Assembly (NCBI GenBank): GCA_964591105.1
Contig: CAZPZR010000045.1
Coordinates: 1 to 14,957 of the forward strand
From: CAZPZR01 sp964591105
GTDB lineage: Bacteria; Bacillota; Clostridia; Lachnospirales; Lachnospiraceae
Direction: 5' to 3'
Length of the DNA stretch: 14,957 nt
Shown here: one piece after another, positions 8,019-13,312 of the stretch
Layout: every line of letters begins with the position of its first letter
How positions within the stretch are numbered: position 1 is the first letter of the stretch
Position numbers and translations under genes: made by a program
Notes under the pieces: model-generated
What the model was told of the DNA's origin: nothing
Database searches by the model: none
Seen by the model: the letters and a program-made list of their open reading frames with translations, nothing else

Positions 8019-8861
8019 ATGCGTGAAATAAATGTACAGCAGATTACAGATGTTGTAGAAAGATTATGTATCGAAGCAAACCAGCATCTTCCAAAAGATG
8101 TACAAGGTGCACTGAAGCAGTGCCGTGCATGCGAAGATTGGGGAATTGCTCAGGGAGTGTTAGATAAGATCATCAACAATTTTGAAATTGCAGATAGTGA
8201 GAATGTTCCAATTTGTCAGGATACAGGGATGGCTTGTGTATTTCTTGAGATTGGTCAGGATGTACATCTGGTAGGTGGAAATCTTGCAGAGGCAGTAGAC
8301 GAAGGAGTGCGTCGTGGATACGACAAGGGCTATCTTCGCAAATCTGTGGTAAAAGATCCAGTGCGTCGTGGAAATACAGGGGATAACACACCTGCAATGC
8401 TTTATACAGAGATTGTACCAGGAGAACAGGTAAAGATTACGGTAGGGCCAAAAGGATTCGGTAGTGAAAATATGAGTGCGATTCGTATGTTCAAGCCATC
8501 TCATGGACTTCAGGGAATCAAAGATTTCATTCTGGAAACAGTAGAGACAGCAGGACCAAATCCATGTCCTCCAATGGTAATCGGTGTAGGAATCGGTGGA
8601 ACATTTGATAAGGCAGCATTGTTAGCGAAAAAAGCACTGATGCGTCCAATCGATTCAGAAAACCCAGATCCATTTTATGCAGACTTGGAAAAAGAAATGT
8701 TAGAAAAAGTCAATGAGCTTGGAATTGGACCACAGGGATTCGGTGGAAAGACAACAGCAATCGGACTGAATATAGAGACATTGCCAACGCATATCGCAGG
8801 AATGCCATGTGCAATCAACATCAACTGTCATGTAACACGCCACAAAACGGAGGTGATCTAA
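8019..8861 (+). CDS. Class I fumarate hydratase, alpha subunit (or L-tartrate dehydratase alpha)
   Basis: Oxygen-sensitive [4Fe-4S] hydro-lyase interconverting malate and fumarate; in two-subunit enzymes this chain carries the cluster. 280 residues, typical for the family. Conserved features: VPICQDTG with Cys66, GDNTPAMLYTEIVPG, GPNPCPP with Cys183, GIGGTFDKAA, and C-terminal PCAININCH with Cys264 and Cys270. Cys66, Cys183 and Cys270 are the likely cluster ligands. GGAGGG (8006-8011) is 7 bases before the ATG at 8019; an ATG at 8014 is out of frame. The gene lies 88 bases after the fumarate reductase-like gene and is followed one base later by the beta subunit. Tartrate dehydratase (TtdA) is very similar and cannot be excluded by sequence, but the fumarate-reductase neighbour argues for fumarase. 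Confidence 0.9.
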   Translation: MREINVQQITDVVERLCIEANQHLPKDVQGALKQCRACEDWGIAQGVLDKIINNFEIADSENVPICQDTGMACVFLEIGQDVHLVGGNLAEAVDEGVRRGYDKGYLRKSVVKDPVRRGNTGDNTPAMLYTEIVPGEQVKITVGPKGFGSENMSAIRMFKPSHGLQGIKDFILETVETAGPNPCPPMVIGVGIGGTFDKAALLAKKALMRPIDSENPDPFYADLEKEMLEKVNELGIGPQGFGGKTTAIGLNIETLPTHIAGMPCAININCHVTRHKTEVI

Positions 8862-8862
8862 G

Positions 8863-9426
8863 ATGGAAAAACACGTACAATTGCCATTAACAGAAGAAGT
8901 AGCAAAGACACTTCATGCAGGAGACAGCGTATATTTGACAGGAACTATTTATACATCCAGAGATGCAGGACATAAACGTATGTGCGAAGCACTTGCAAGA
9001 GGAGAAGAACTTCCATTTGACCCAACAGATGCAACCATCTATTACGTAGGGCCAACTCCTGCAAAACCAGGACATGTGATAGGTTCCGCAGGACCAACAA
9101 CCAGCGGACGAATGGATGCATATGCACCAACAATGATGTCTGTGGGAGCACGCGGAATGATTGGAAAAGGTGCACGTCTTCCAGAAGTCGTAGAAGCAAT
9201 GAAAAAATATTCTGGTGTGTACTTTGGTGCAATTGGAGGTGCAGGAGCGCTTCTTGCAAAATGCATCAAAAAATGTGAACTCATCGCGTATGAAGACCTT
9301 GGAGCAGAAGCACTTCGAAAATTATATGTAGAAGATATGCCATTGGTGGTAATCATCGACAGCGAAGGAAACAACCTTTATGAAGCAGGACGAAAAGAGT
9401 ACTTAGACAGCAAGAAGGAGAAATAA
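8863..9426 (+). CDS. Class I fumarate hydratase, beta subunit (or L-tartrate dehydratase beta)
   Basis: Second subunit of the two-chain class I fumarase, equivalent to the C-terminal domain of one-chain FumA, which contributes substrate-binding residues. 187 residues, as expected. Recognisable signatures are LTGTIYTSRDAGHKRM, the SAGPTTSGRMD motif (GPTTSGRMD at 77-85), MIGKG, and FGAIGGAGALLAKCI. Only one base separates it from the alpha stop, with a near-perfect GGAGGTGATC ribosome-binding site (8849-8858), so the two chains should be made in balance. Together they would supply fumarate from malate for the reductase module, completing a reductive branch to succinate. The catalytic assignment is secure at family level; fumarate versus tartrate is inferred from context. 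Confidence 0.9.
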   Translation: MEKHVQLPLTEEVAKTLHAGDSVYLTGTIYTSRDAGHKRMCEALARGEELPFDPTDATIYYVGPTPAKPGHVIGSAGPTTSGRMDAYAPTMMSVGARGMIGKGARLPEVVEAMKKYSGVYFGAIGGAGALLAKCIKKCELIAYEDLGAEALRKLYVEDMPLVVIIDSEGNNLYEAGRKEYLDSKKEK

Positions 9427-9428
9427 AA

Positions 9429-9743
9429 ATGAATACAGAAATGATTTGTAACTTATTAGAAGCATTGATGATTTTGTGCTTTGGATTATCCTGGCCAATC
9501 TCAATTCGTAAATCATGGGTGTCAAGAACAGCGAAAGGAAAAAGCTTGTTCTTTGAAGTGTTTATTTGGATTGGATATATCTTCGGAATTGCAAACAAAT
9601 TCATCCAGTATGGACAGAATCCAGACAGAGGATGGGTGTTCATCCTTGCATGGGCATTCTATTTCCTGAATATTGCTGAAATAACAGTAGACATGATTTT
9701 GTATTTTAGAAATTTGAAGTTGGATAAAGAAAGAGAATCATAG
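9429..9743 (+). CDS. Small three-helix membrane protein, possibly PQ-loop/SemiSWEET-related
   Basis: 104 residues with three hydrophobic helices: about 7-25 (LEALMILCFGLSWPISIRKS), 39-58 (SLFFEVFIWIGYIFGI region) and 67-92 (GWVFILAWAFYFLNIAEITV and onward), and a short charged tail. The Pro-x-Ser-x-x-Lys-Ser turn at the end of helix 1 followed by KGKSLFFE recalls the PQ-loop and Lys-x-x-Ser pattern of half-transporters such as SemiSWEET, but the Gln is absent, so this is only a resemblance. It starts two bases after the fumarase beta stop, with AAGGAG (9416-9421) as ribosome-binding site, and is the last gene before the operon terminator. Operon membership suggests a link to dicarboxylate or redox metabolism, for example as a small transporter or membrane tether. 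Function unknown. Confidence 0.7.
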   Translation: MNTEMICNLLEALMILCFGLSWPISIRKSWVSRTAKGKSLFFEVFIWIGYIFGIANKFIQYGQNPDRGWVFILAWAFYFLNIAEITVDMILYFRNLKLDKERES

Positions 9744-9758
9744 GGAATCTTAACAAGA

Positions 9759-9789
9759 AATGGCTGGCAGAAATGCTGGTCATTTTTTT
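9759..9789 (+). terminator. Intrinsic terminator of the Hdr-fumarase operon
   Basis: AATGGCTGGC (9759-9768) pairs along its full length with GCTGGTCATT (9775-9784), using three G-U pairs around a six-base loop, and runs into seven Ts (9783-9789). It starts 16 bases after the last stop codon. Because of the G-U pairs it should work mainly in the plus direction. Confidence 0.8.
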
Positions 9790-9799
9790 AGAATTACAA

Positions 9800-9833
9800 T
9801 TGACATTTTTCAGAAAAAGATTCATGCTATAAA
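9800..9833 (+). promoter_or_regulatory. Possible promoter upstream of the assembly gap and niaR
   Basis: A consensus TTGACA (9800-9805) and an extended -10 TGCTATAAA (9825-9833) face niaR across the gap. Their spacing of 22 bases is too long for a standard promoter, so the -10 may act through its TG extension, or the real promoter may lie inside the gap. Confidence 0.35.
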
Positions 9834-9850
9834 GTAGTTTTAGATGCCAG

Positions 9851-9950
9851 NNNNNNNNNNNNNNNNNNNNNNNNNNNNNNNNNNNNNNNNNNNNNNNNNN
9901 NNNNNNNNNNNNNNNNNNNNNNNNNNNNNNNNNNNNNNNNNNNNNNNNNN
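9851..9950. other. Assembly gap (100 unknown bases)
   Basis: Exactly 100 Ns, the conventional filler for a gap of unknown length. The flanks carry GATGCC (9844-9849) and its complement GGCATC (9953-9958), and a hairpin follows on the right, so a repeat or strong secondary structure may have broken the assembly. The real distance and content here are unknown. Confidence 0.95.
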
Positions 9951-9961
9951 TAGGCATCATA

Positions 9962-9982
9962 GTTGGGGACTTTAACCCCAAC
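9962..9982 (+). promoter_or_regulatory. Perfect 7-bp hairpin in the niaR leader
   Basis: GTTGGGG (9962-9968) and CCCCAAC (9976-9982) flank the loop ACTTTAA, about 40 bases before the niaR start. There is no T-run after it. It may be a leader stem or an operator; the sequence does not decide. Confidence 0.45.
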
Positions 9983-10022
9983 ATCTAGTTTAGAGCAACT
10001 GTGAAAGTGGGGAAGAAAAGAG

Positions 10023-10538
10023 ATGAACGGTTCGGAGAGAAGAGAAGGAATTATTCAGCGAATTAAAGAGAGTAAGGCTCCGGTATCAGGACAAAAATTG
10101 GCTTCACTCTACGAGGTGAGCAGACAGGTGATCGTACAGGATATTGCATTGATTCGTGCTGCGGGATATGATATTGTGTCAACGAATCGCGGCTATATAC
10201 TCCATGCTCCGACGAGTCTGCAACGAACATTCAAGGTTCAGCATACGAATGAACAGACAGAAGAAGAATTGAACGCGATTGTAGACCTTGGGGGATGTGT
10301 GGAAAATGTGATGGTCAATCATAAAGTGTATGGAAAGATGGAGGCGGTCTTAAACATTAATTCCAGAAAAAAAGTAGCGGTATTTTTAGAGAATATAGCA
10401 AATGGAAAATCAAGTCCGTTATTGAACATTACATCCGGATATCATTATCATGTGGTTAGTGCCGAAAGTGATGAAACATTAGATGAGATAGAGGACATGC
10501 TTCAGAAGAAGGGATTTTTGCTGGAAAAGCGTTGTTAA
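10023..10538 (+). CDS. niaR: NiaR-type transcriptional repressor (HTH plus 3H domain)
   Basis: Repressor of NAD biosynthesis and niacin uptake genes in Gram-positive bacteria, with nicotinic acid as co-repressor. The 171-residue chain has an N-terminal HTH_11-type winged helix (about 6-60, with LASLYEVSRQVIVQDIALIR as the recognition region). The 3H domain follows, in which His74, Glu82, His141 and His143 sit at the spacing I recall for the metal site of Thermotoga TM1602 (His79, Glu87, His146, His148). His100 in VNHKVYG is also conserved. The start is the ATG at 10023 after a purine-rich GGGGAAG stretch. It stands alone here, with no nad or niacin transporter gene on either side, though the upstream gap hides some sequence. 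Target genes cannot be named from this window. Confidence 0.9.
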   Translation: MNGSERREGIIQRIKESKAPVSGQKLASLYEVSRQVIVQDIALIRAAGYDIVSTNRGYILHAPTSLQRTFKVQHTNEQTEEELNAIVDLGGCVENVMVNHKVYGKMEAVLNINSRKKVAVFLENIANGKSSPLLNITSGYHYHVVSAESDETLDEIEDMLQKKGFLLEKRC

Positions 10539-10576
10539 ATTCACCAAAAAAATCTTCAAACCTTTGGGAAATTCAA

Positions 10577-10631
10577 CACATATATGGAAAATGCCGGAAA
10601 AAATTGCATTTGAAAATATATGTGATATAAT
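10577..10631 (+). promoter_or_regulatory. Promoter inside a nested inverted repeat, upstream of the basic-tail protein
   Basis: TTGCAT (10604-10609) and TATAAT (10626-10631) are 16 bases apart. The promoter lies in a nested dyad: outer arms CACATATAT (10577-10585) and ATATATGTG (10616-10624) match perfectly, as do inner arms AAATGC (10589-10594) and GCATTT (10606-10611). The inner right arm covers most of the -35 and the outer right arm abuts the -10, as expected for a repressor or activator site. Confidence 0.65.
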
Positions 10632-10678
10632 AATCGAGACTCAAGAGCAACATGTCTTAAAAGTCAGGAGGAATGAAG

Positions 10679-11065
10679 ATGGCTACAAAGAAAACAACGA
10701 AAGCTGTAGAAAATATTGAAGAAAATGTTGCAGAAACAACAACGAAAGCAACAAAGGCAACAGCAAAGAAGACAGCAGCCAAAGCAACAAAGACTGCTGC
10801 AGCAAAGACTACAGCAACAAAGGCAACAACAAAGACAACAGCAAAGAAAACAACAACGAAGAAAGACATGAAAGTAAGCACTTTCATTGAATATTATGGA
10901 AAACAGGTAGATCAGAAAGATGTTATCGCTAATGTAAAGAAAGCCTGGACAAAAAAGGGCAACAAGATTGGTGATATTAAGACATTAGAACTTTATGTGA
11001 AACCAGAAGAAGCAGCTGTTTATTATGTGATTAATGGAACAGAAGGCGGAGCAGTTGCATTTTAA
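10679..11065 (+). CDS. Small protein with Lys/Ala/Thr-rich histone-like tail (DUF6465-like)
   Basis: 128 residues in two parts. Residues 1-60 are a low-complexity Lys/Ala/Thr tail with repeated KATK, AKKT and TTK units, resembling eukaryotic histone H1 tails and bacterial nucleoid proteins. The remainder (from about DMKVSTFIEYYGKQVDQKDV) is a compact domain ending ELYVKPEEAAVYYVINGTEG and GAVAF, which I associate with the Lachnospiraceae family DUF6465; that name is from memory. The ATG at 10679 is 7 bases after AGGAGG (10666-10671); another ATG at 10673 is too close. The tail suggests binding to DNA, RNA or acidic cell-wall polymers, but no catalytic or signal sequence is visible. It is a single-gene unit with its own promoter and a strong terminator, consistent with high expression. 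Function unknown. Confidence 0.75.
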   Translation: MATKKTTKAVENIEENVAETTTKATKATAKKTAAKATKTAAAKTTATKATTKTTAKKTTTKKDMKVSTFIEYYGKQVDQKDVIANVKKAWTKKGNKIGDIKTLELYVKPEEAAVYYVINGTEGGAVAF

Positions 11066-11107
11066 GAAAAGAAACTGTTTAGACGGATAAAGAAGCTGTC
11101 AAAAGAT

Positions 11108-11165
11108 ATGCTCCCTCCCAGATGGATGAGTGAAAACTTGTTTATTTGGAAGGGGGCATTTTTTG
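11108..11165 (+). terminator. Long intrinsic terminator after the basic-tail gene
   Basis: A 24-bp stem (11108-11131 with 11136-11159) closed by a GAAA tetraloop has one C-A mismatch and several G-U pairs, and leads into a T-run (11159-11164). The base is GC-rich (ATGCTCCCTCCCA with TGGAAGGGGGCAT), the upper part AT-rich. Confidence 0.85.
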
Positions 11166-11186
11166 TGTGTTTGTATGAGGGTGCTT

Positions 11187-11300
11187 TGGGGTTCCTGGGA
11201 TTGCTTTTTTTCGGTGGAGAAACTTGTATGTTGAACGTGAGAGTGAAGAGGATGTTGTGGGGTTCTAAGGAGAGAAATGTATTCGCCAGAAATTTTCTAT
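11187..11300. repeat. Dispersed repeat, copy A (pairs with 13088-13200)
   Basis: The first 33 bases (11191-11223, including TTCCTGGGATTGC then seven Ts and TGGAGAAAC) match 13092-13124 with one difference. Weaker similarity continues to AGAAATGTAT followed by CAGAA near 11290. The offset between copies changes by only one base over the whole length. The two copies are in direct orientation and bracket the HTH and ORF6N genes. Confidence 0.75.
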
Positions 11301-11587
11301 AAGATAGAACGGGTATGAGCATAGAGTATTATACCAATCGGAAAGCAGGCGAGGCAAAAATCAGATATATCTGCCTAACAAAAAATTCTACTTCTCAAGG
11401 TACGCTTTCACATTTTTTTAAAATAAAATTCGTCTTGAACAATGAAAGTAACTTTTGGAAGAGGCTTGGAAATAATGAGTCCTTTTGCCGGAGCTTCGAA
11501 AGAATTTCTTATATCAGCATATGGTTGACAGAAATGCTGGTCAGTTTCAGTGCTTTTATAGAGCTGATGTTCATGAAAATGATGTGG

Positions 11588-11615
11588 CATAATAAAAATA
11601 CCATAATAAAAATAC
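11588..11615. repeat. Perfect tandem duplication of a 14-base AT-rich unit
   Basis: CATAATAAAAATAC occurs at 11588-11601 and again at 11602-11615, directly upstream of the HTH promoter. Its position and A/T-rich content would suit an UP element for RNA polymerase alpha subunit binding. Confidence 0.7.
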
Positions 11616-11663
11616 ACGTTGCGTATTGAACAAGATAGAGTTATAATTGATACACAACGTGTA
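11613..11663 (+). promoter_or_regulatory. Promoter of the HTH/ORF6N unit with two matching operators
   Basis: TTGCGT (11619-11624) and TATAAT (11642-11647) are 17 bases apart. Two dyads flank them: TACACGTTGCGTA (11613-11625) covers the -35, and TACACAACGTGTA (11651-11663) lies at the start of the transcript. Each has the form TACAC-N3-GTGTA (one mismatch in the first), with centres 38 bases apart. This is a standard layout for autorepression by the HTH protein that follows; the binding is inferred. Confidence 0.75.
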
Positions 11664-11686
11664 ATAAATGAAAGGATTATAAGATT

Positions 11687-11899
11687 ATGGATTGCAGTAA
11701 AAAGATAAAAGAATTAAGAGAAAGTACAGGAATGAATAGAAGAGAATTTTGTGAGTATTTCGATATTCCATATCGAACAGTCACAGAGTGGGAAAGAGAT
11801 AACAGACATGCACCGGCGTATGTGTTGCGATTGCTGGAGTATTATATCCGTATGGAAAAGTTGATGAAGAACAAGGAGGCAGACAGAACCGATGAGTGA
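11687..11899 (+). CDS. Small helix-turn-helix DNA-binding protein
   Basis: 70 residues, almost entirely a single HTH of XRE-like type: IKELRESTGMNRREFCEYFD as helices 1-2, then IPYRTVTEWERDNRHAPAYV as the recognition helix and turn, and a C-terminal helix LRLLEYYIRMEKLMKN. Likely a repressor of its own two-gene unit, given the paired dyads at its promoter, and possibly an antitoxin-like or control partner of the downstream ORF6N protein. The two genes overlap by eight bases (start 11892, stop 11899), which implies coupled translation. The ribosome-binding site is AAAGGA (11671-11676). It could instead be a general phage-type regulator. DNA binding is well supported; the autorepressor role is inferred. 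Confidence 0.8.
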   Translation: MDCSKKIKELRESTGMNRREFCEYFDIPYRTVTEWERDNRHAPAYVLRLLEYYIRMEKLMKNKEADRTDE

Positions 11900-12965
11900 T
11901 GAAAATACAACAGTTGTAGAAGAAAAAGTGACAGAAGAAGAGAAAGAAAAACAGGAAATCATTCTGATTAATGAAGAGACGATTCAGAGTAAGATTTATG
12001 TTGTTCGTGGTCAGAAAGTTATGCTTGATTTTGAATTGGCGGAAATTTATGGATATACAACTAAACGATTTAATGAACAGGTGAAAAATAATATTGAAAG
12101 ATTTGATGAAGATTTTCGTTTTCAATTATTGAAAGAAGAGTTTGATAACTTGAGGTCGAAAAAATCGACCTCAAGTTGGGGTGGCACGAGATATCTTCCG
12201 TATGCTTTTACAGAACAAGGAGTGTATATGTTAATGACTGTTTTAAAAGGTGAACTTGCAGTTAATCAGAGTAAAGCTTTGATTCGAACTTTTAAACAGA
12301 TGAAAGATTACATTGTTGAAAATCAAGGATTAATCAATCAAAGAGATTACTTGCAGTTATCCCTTGTTGTTGCAGAGCATACCAGAGATATCAATGCGAT
12401 AAAATCTTCTTTAAGTACAATTGATAATGAAGTTGCAGAAGTGGTTGATCATCTGGGAAATGTGGTGACGAAATCGGAATTATCTGGTTTTATGAATATA
12501 TTCGGAGAACCAGAATTTCGAAATGAATATGTACTGTGGGATGGGCAACCTTTCGAGTCTGATTTGGCATATTCAGCAATTTATGGTAAAGCAGAAAAAA
12601 CATTATATCTAATTGATAACTATATTGGAGTAAAAACATTAGCTCTTTTGAAAAATAGCAAAGAGAATGTCCAGATTATTCTATTTAGTGACAACGTTGG
12701 AAGAGGTTTACATAGCACGGAGTTCAATGATTTTCGCAAACAATATCCTGATTGTAAAATAGAATTAAAACAAACAGGTAAAAAATACCATGACCGTTAT
12801 ATTGTAATAGATTATGGTACTGAACAGGAAAAAATCTTTCATTGTGGTCCGTCGTCTAAAGATGGTGGTATGAGAATTGGCTCTATTGTAGAGATAAGAG
12901 AACGGGAAGCCTATCATACGTTAATGGATGAATTGGTTAAAATGCCAGCATTACAATTAACTTAA
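11892..12965 (+). CDS. ORF6N-domain protein with C-terminal phospholipase D-like domain
   Basis: 357 residues. After an acidic, Glu/Lys-rich leader (1-30) comes an ORF6N domain (about 34-140: YVVRGQKVMLDFELAEIYG, NEQVKNNIERFDEDFRFQL, RYLPYAFTEQGVYML), a DNA-associated module common in phages and mobile elements. A helical, probably coiled-coil linker (about 140-205) follows. The C-terminal domain (about 215-345) has YHDRYIVID with His300, Arg302 and Asp307, then HCGPSSKDGG at 317-326. That resembles a single HKD motif of the phospholipase D/nuclease superfamily with Arg in place of Lys. One HKD half-site suggests a dimer. AAGGAGG (11874-11880) is 11 bases before the ATG. The gene also contains a perfect 13-bp palindrome. 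A nuclease effector or phage-defence role is plausible but unproven. Confidence 0.8.
   Translation: MSDENTTVVEEKVTEEEKEKQEIILINEETIQSKIYVVRGQKVMLDFELAEIYGYTTKRFNEQVKNNIERFDEDFRFQLLKEEFDNLRSKKSTSSWGGTRYLPYAFTEQGVYMLMTVLKGELAVNQSKALIRTFKQMKDYIVENQGLINQRDYLQLSLVVAEHTRDINAIKSSLSTIDNEVAEVVDHLGNVVTKSELSGFMNIFGEPEFRNEYVLWDGQPFESDLAYSAIYGKAEKTLYLIDNYIGVKTLALLKNSKENVQIILFSDNVGRGLHSTEFNDFRKQYPDCKIELKQTGKKYHDRYIVIDYGTEQEKIFHCGPSSKDGGMRIGSIVEIREREAYHTLMDELVKMPALQLT
12147..12177. repeat. Perfect 13-bp palindrome inside the ORF6N coding region
   Basis: AACTTGAGGTCGA (12147-12159) and its exact complement TCGACCTCAAGTT (12165-12177) flank five As. It encodes residues around LRSKKSTSSW, between two conserved parts of the ORF6N domain. 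A perfect dyad of this length inside coding sequence is unlikely by chance and may be a protein-binding site or an mRNA hairpin. Confidence 0.9.
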
Positions 12966-13087
12966 ATAGTGCTACGGGTTGTGGCAGAATTGTTGGTGAA
13001 ATAAATGGACAGAGTTTTTAAGTTTTGGGACAGGAAATATTCAACTAGAGAAACTCTCGAGGTCAAATTGTTCGATATTTGTTGCTT

Positions 13088-13200
13088 TTGTGTTCCTGGG
13101 ATTGCTTTTTTTCGATGGAGAAACCAGCAGGTGAGATGCAGGAGTGAAAAAGTGGACTGGGCTTCTCCAGTAAGAAATGTATCCATCAGAACTCTACTTG
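13088..13200. repeat. Dispersed repeat, copy B (pairs with 11187-11300)
   Basis: Bases 13092-13124 match copy A at 32 of 33 positions; similarity then fades and returns at AGAAATGTAT (13173-13182). This copy also has an internal inverted repeat TGGAGAA (13116-13122) with TTCTCCA (13163-13169), degraded in copy A. Likely non-coding, perhaps a structured interspersed element. Confidence 0.75.
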
Positions 13201-13228
13201 CTGAATACAAACAAATTAAGCTGGCAGG

Positions 13229-13257
13229 TTGAAAAAAACGCGAAAATCGTATAGAAT
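13229..13257 (+). promoter_or_regulatory. Promoter of the GGADGPT/DUF4203-like membrane protein gene
   Basis: TTGAAA (13229-13234) and TAGAAT (13252-13257) have the ideal 17-base spacing, about 55 bases before the start codon. Confidence 0.7.
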
Positions 13258-13312
13258 AACCTTAAGTGCGAGTTGAAATTTGCAAATTAGTAAGGGACAA
13301 AGGAGAAGGAAT

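Larger units (their letters stand above)
11066..11686. other. Gene-free stretch before the HTH gene
   Basis: Holds, in order, the terminator of the basic-tail gene, repeat copy A, a second occurrence of a motif from the operon terminator (11524-11543), a perfect 14-base tandem repeat (11588-11615) and the HTH promoter. Two frames of 64 and 104 codons exist here, but one runs through the terminator and the repeat, and neither has a convincing start or composition, so I treat the stretch as non-coding. Confidence 0.7.
12966..13312. other. Gene-free stretch after the ORF6N gene
   Basis: Contains repeat copy B and the promoter of the following membrane protein gene. No terminator with a clear T-run was found after the ORF6N stop. 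A 75-codon frame (13005-13232) overlaps the repeat and the promoter and is not counted as a gene. Confidence 0.7.

Noticed and set aside
9706..9984. 92-codon minus-strand frame
   Set aside because: It is continuous only because it reads across the 100 unknown bases.
10657..10887. 76-codon minus-strand hydrophobic frame
   Set aside because: Antisense of the Lys/Ala/Thr repeat tail; Val/Phe/Ala low complexity is an artefact of the repeated codons.
11108..11302. 64-codon plus-strand frame
   Set aside because: It starts inside the terminator hairpin and runs through the dispersed repeat; no ribosome-binding site.
11315..11629. 104-codon plus-strand frame (MSIEYYTNRKAG...)
   Set aside because: It overlaps the tandem repeat and the operator and -35 region of the HTH promoter, has unnatural composition and no ribosome-binding site. 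Not excluded as a decayed gene.
13005..13232. 75-codon plus-strand frame over repeat copy B
   Set aside because: Its similarity to the frame over copy A comes from the nucleotide repeat, with different reading frames and indels; it ends inside the next promoter.
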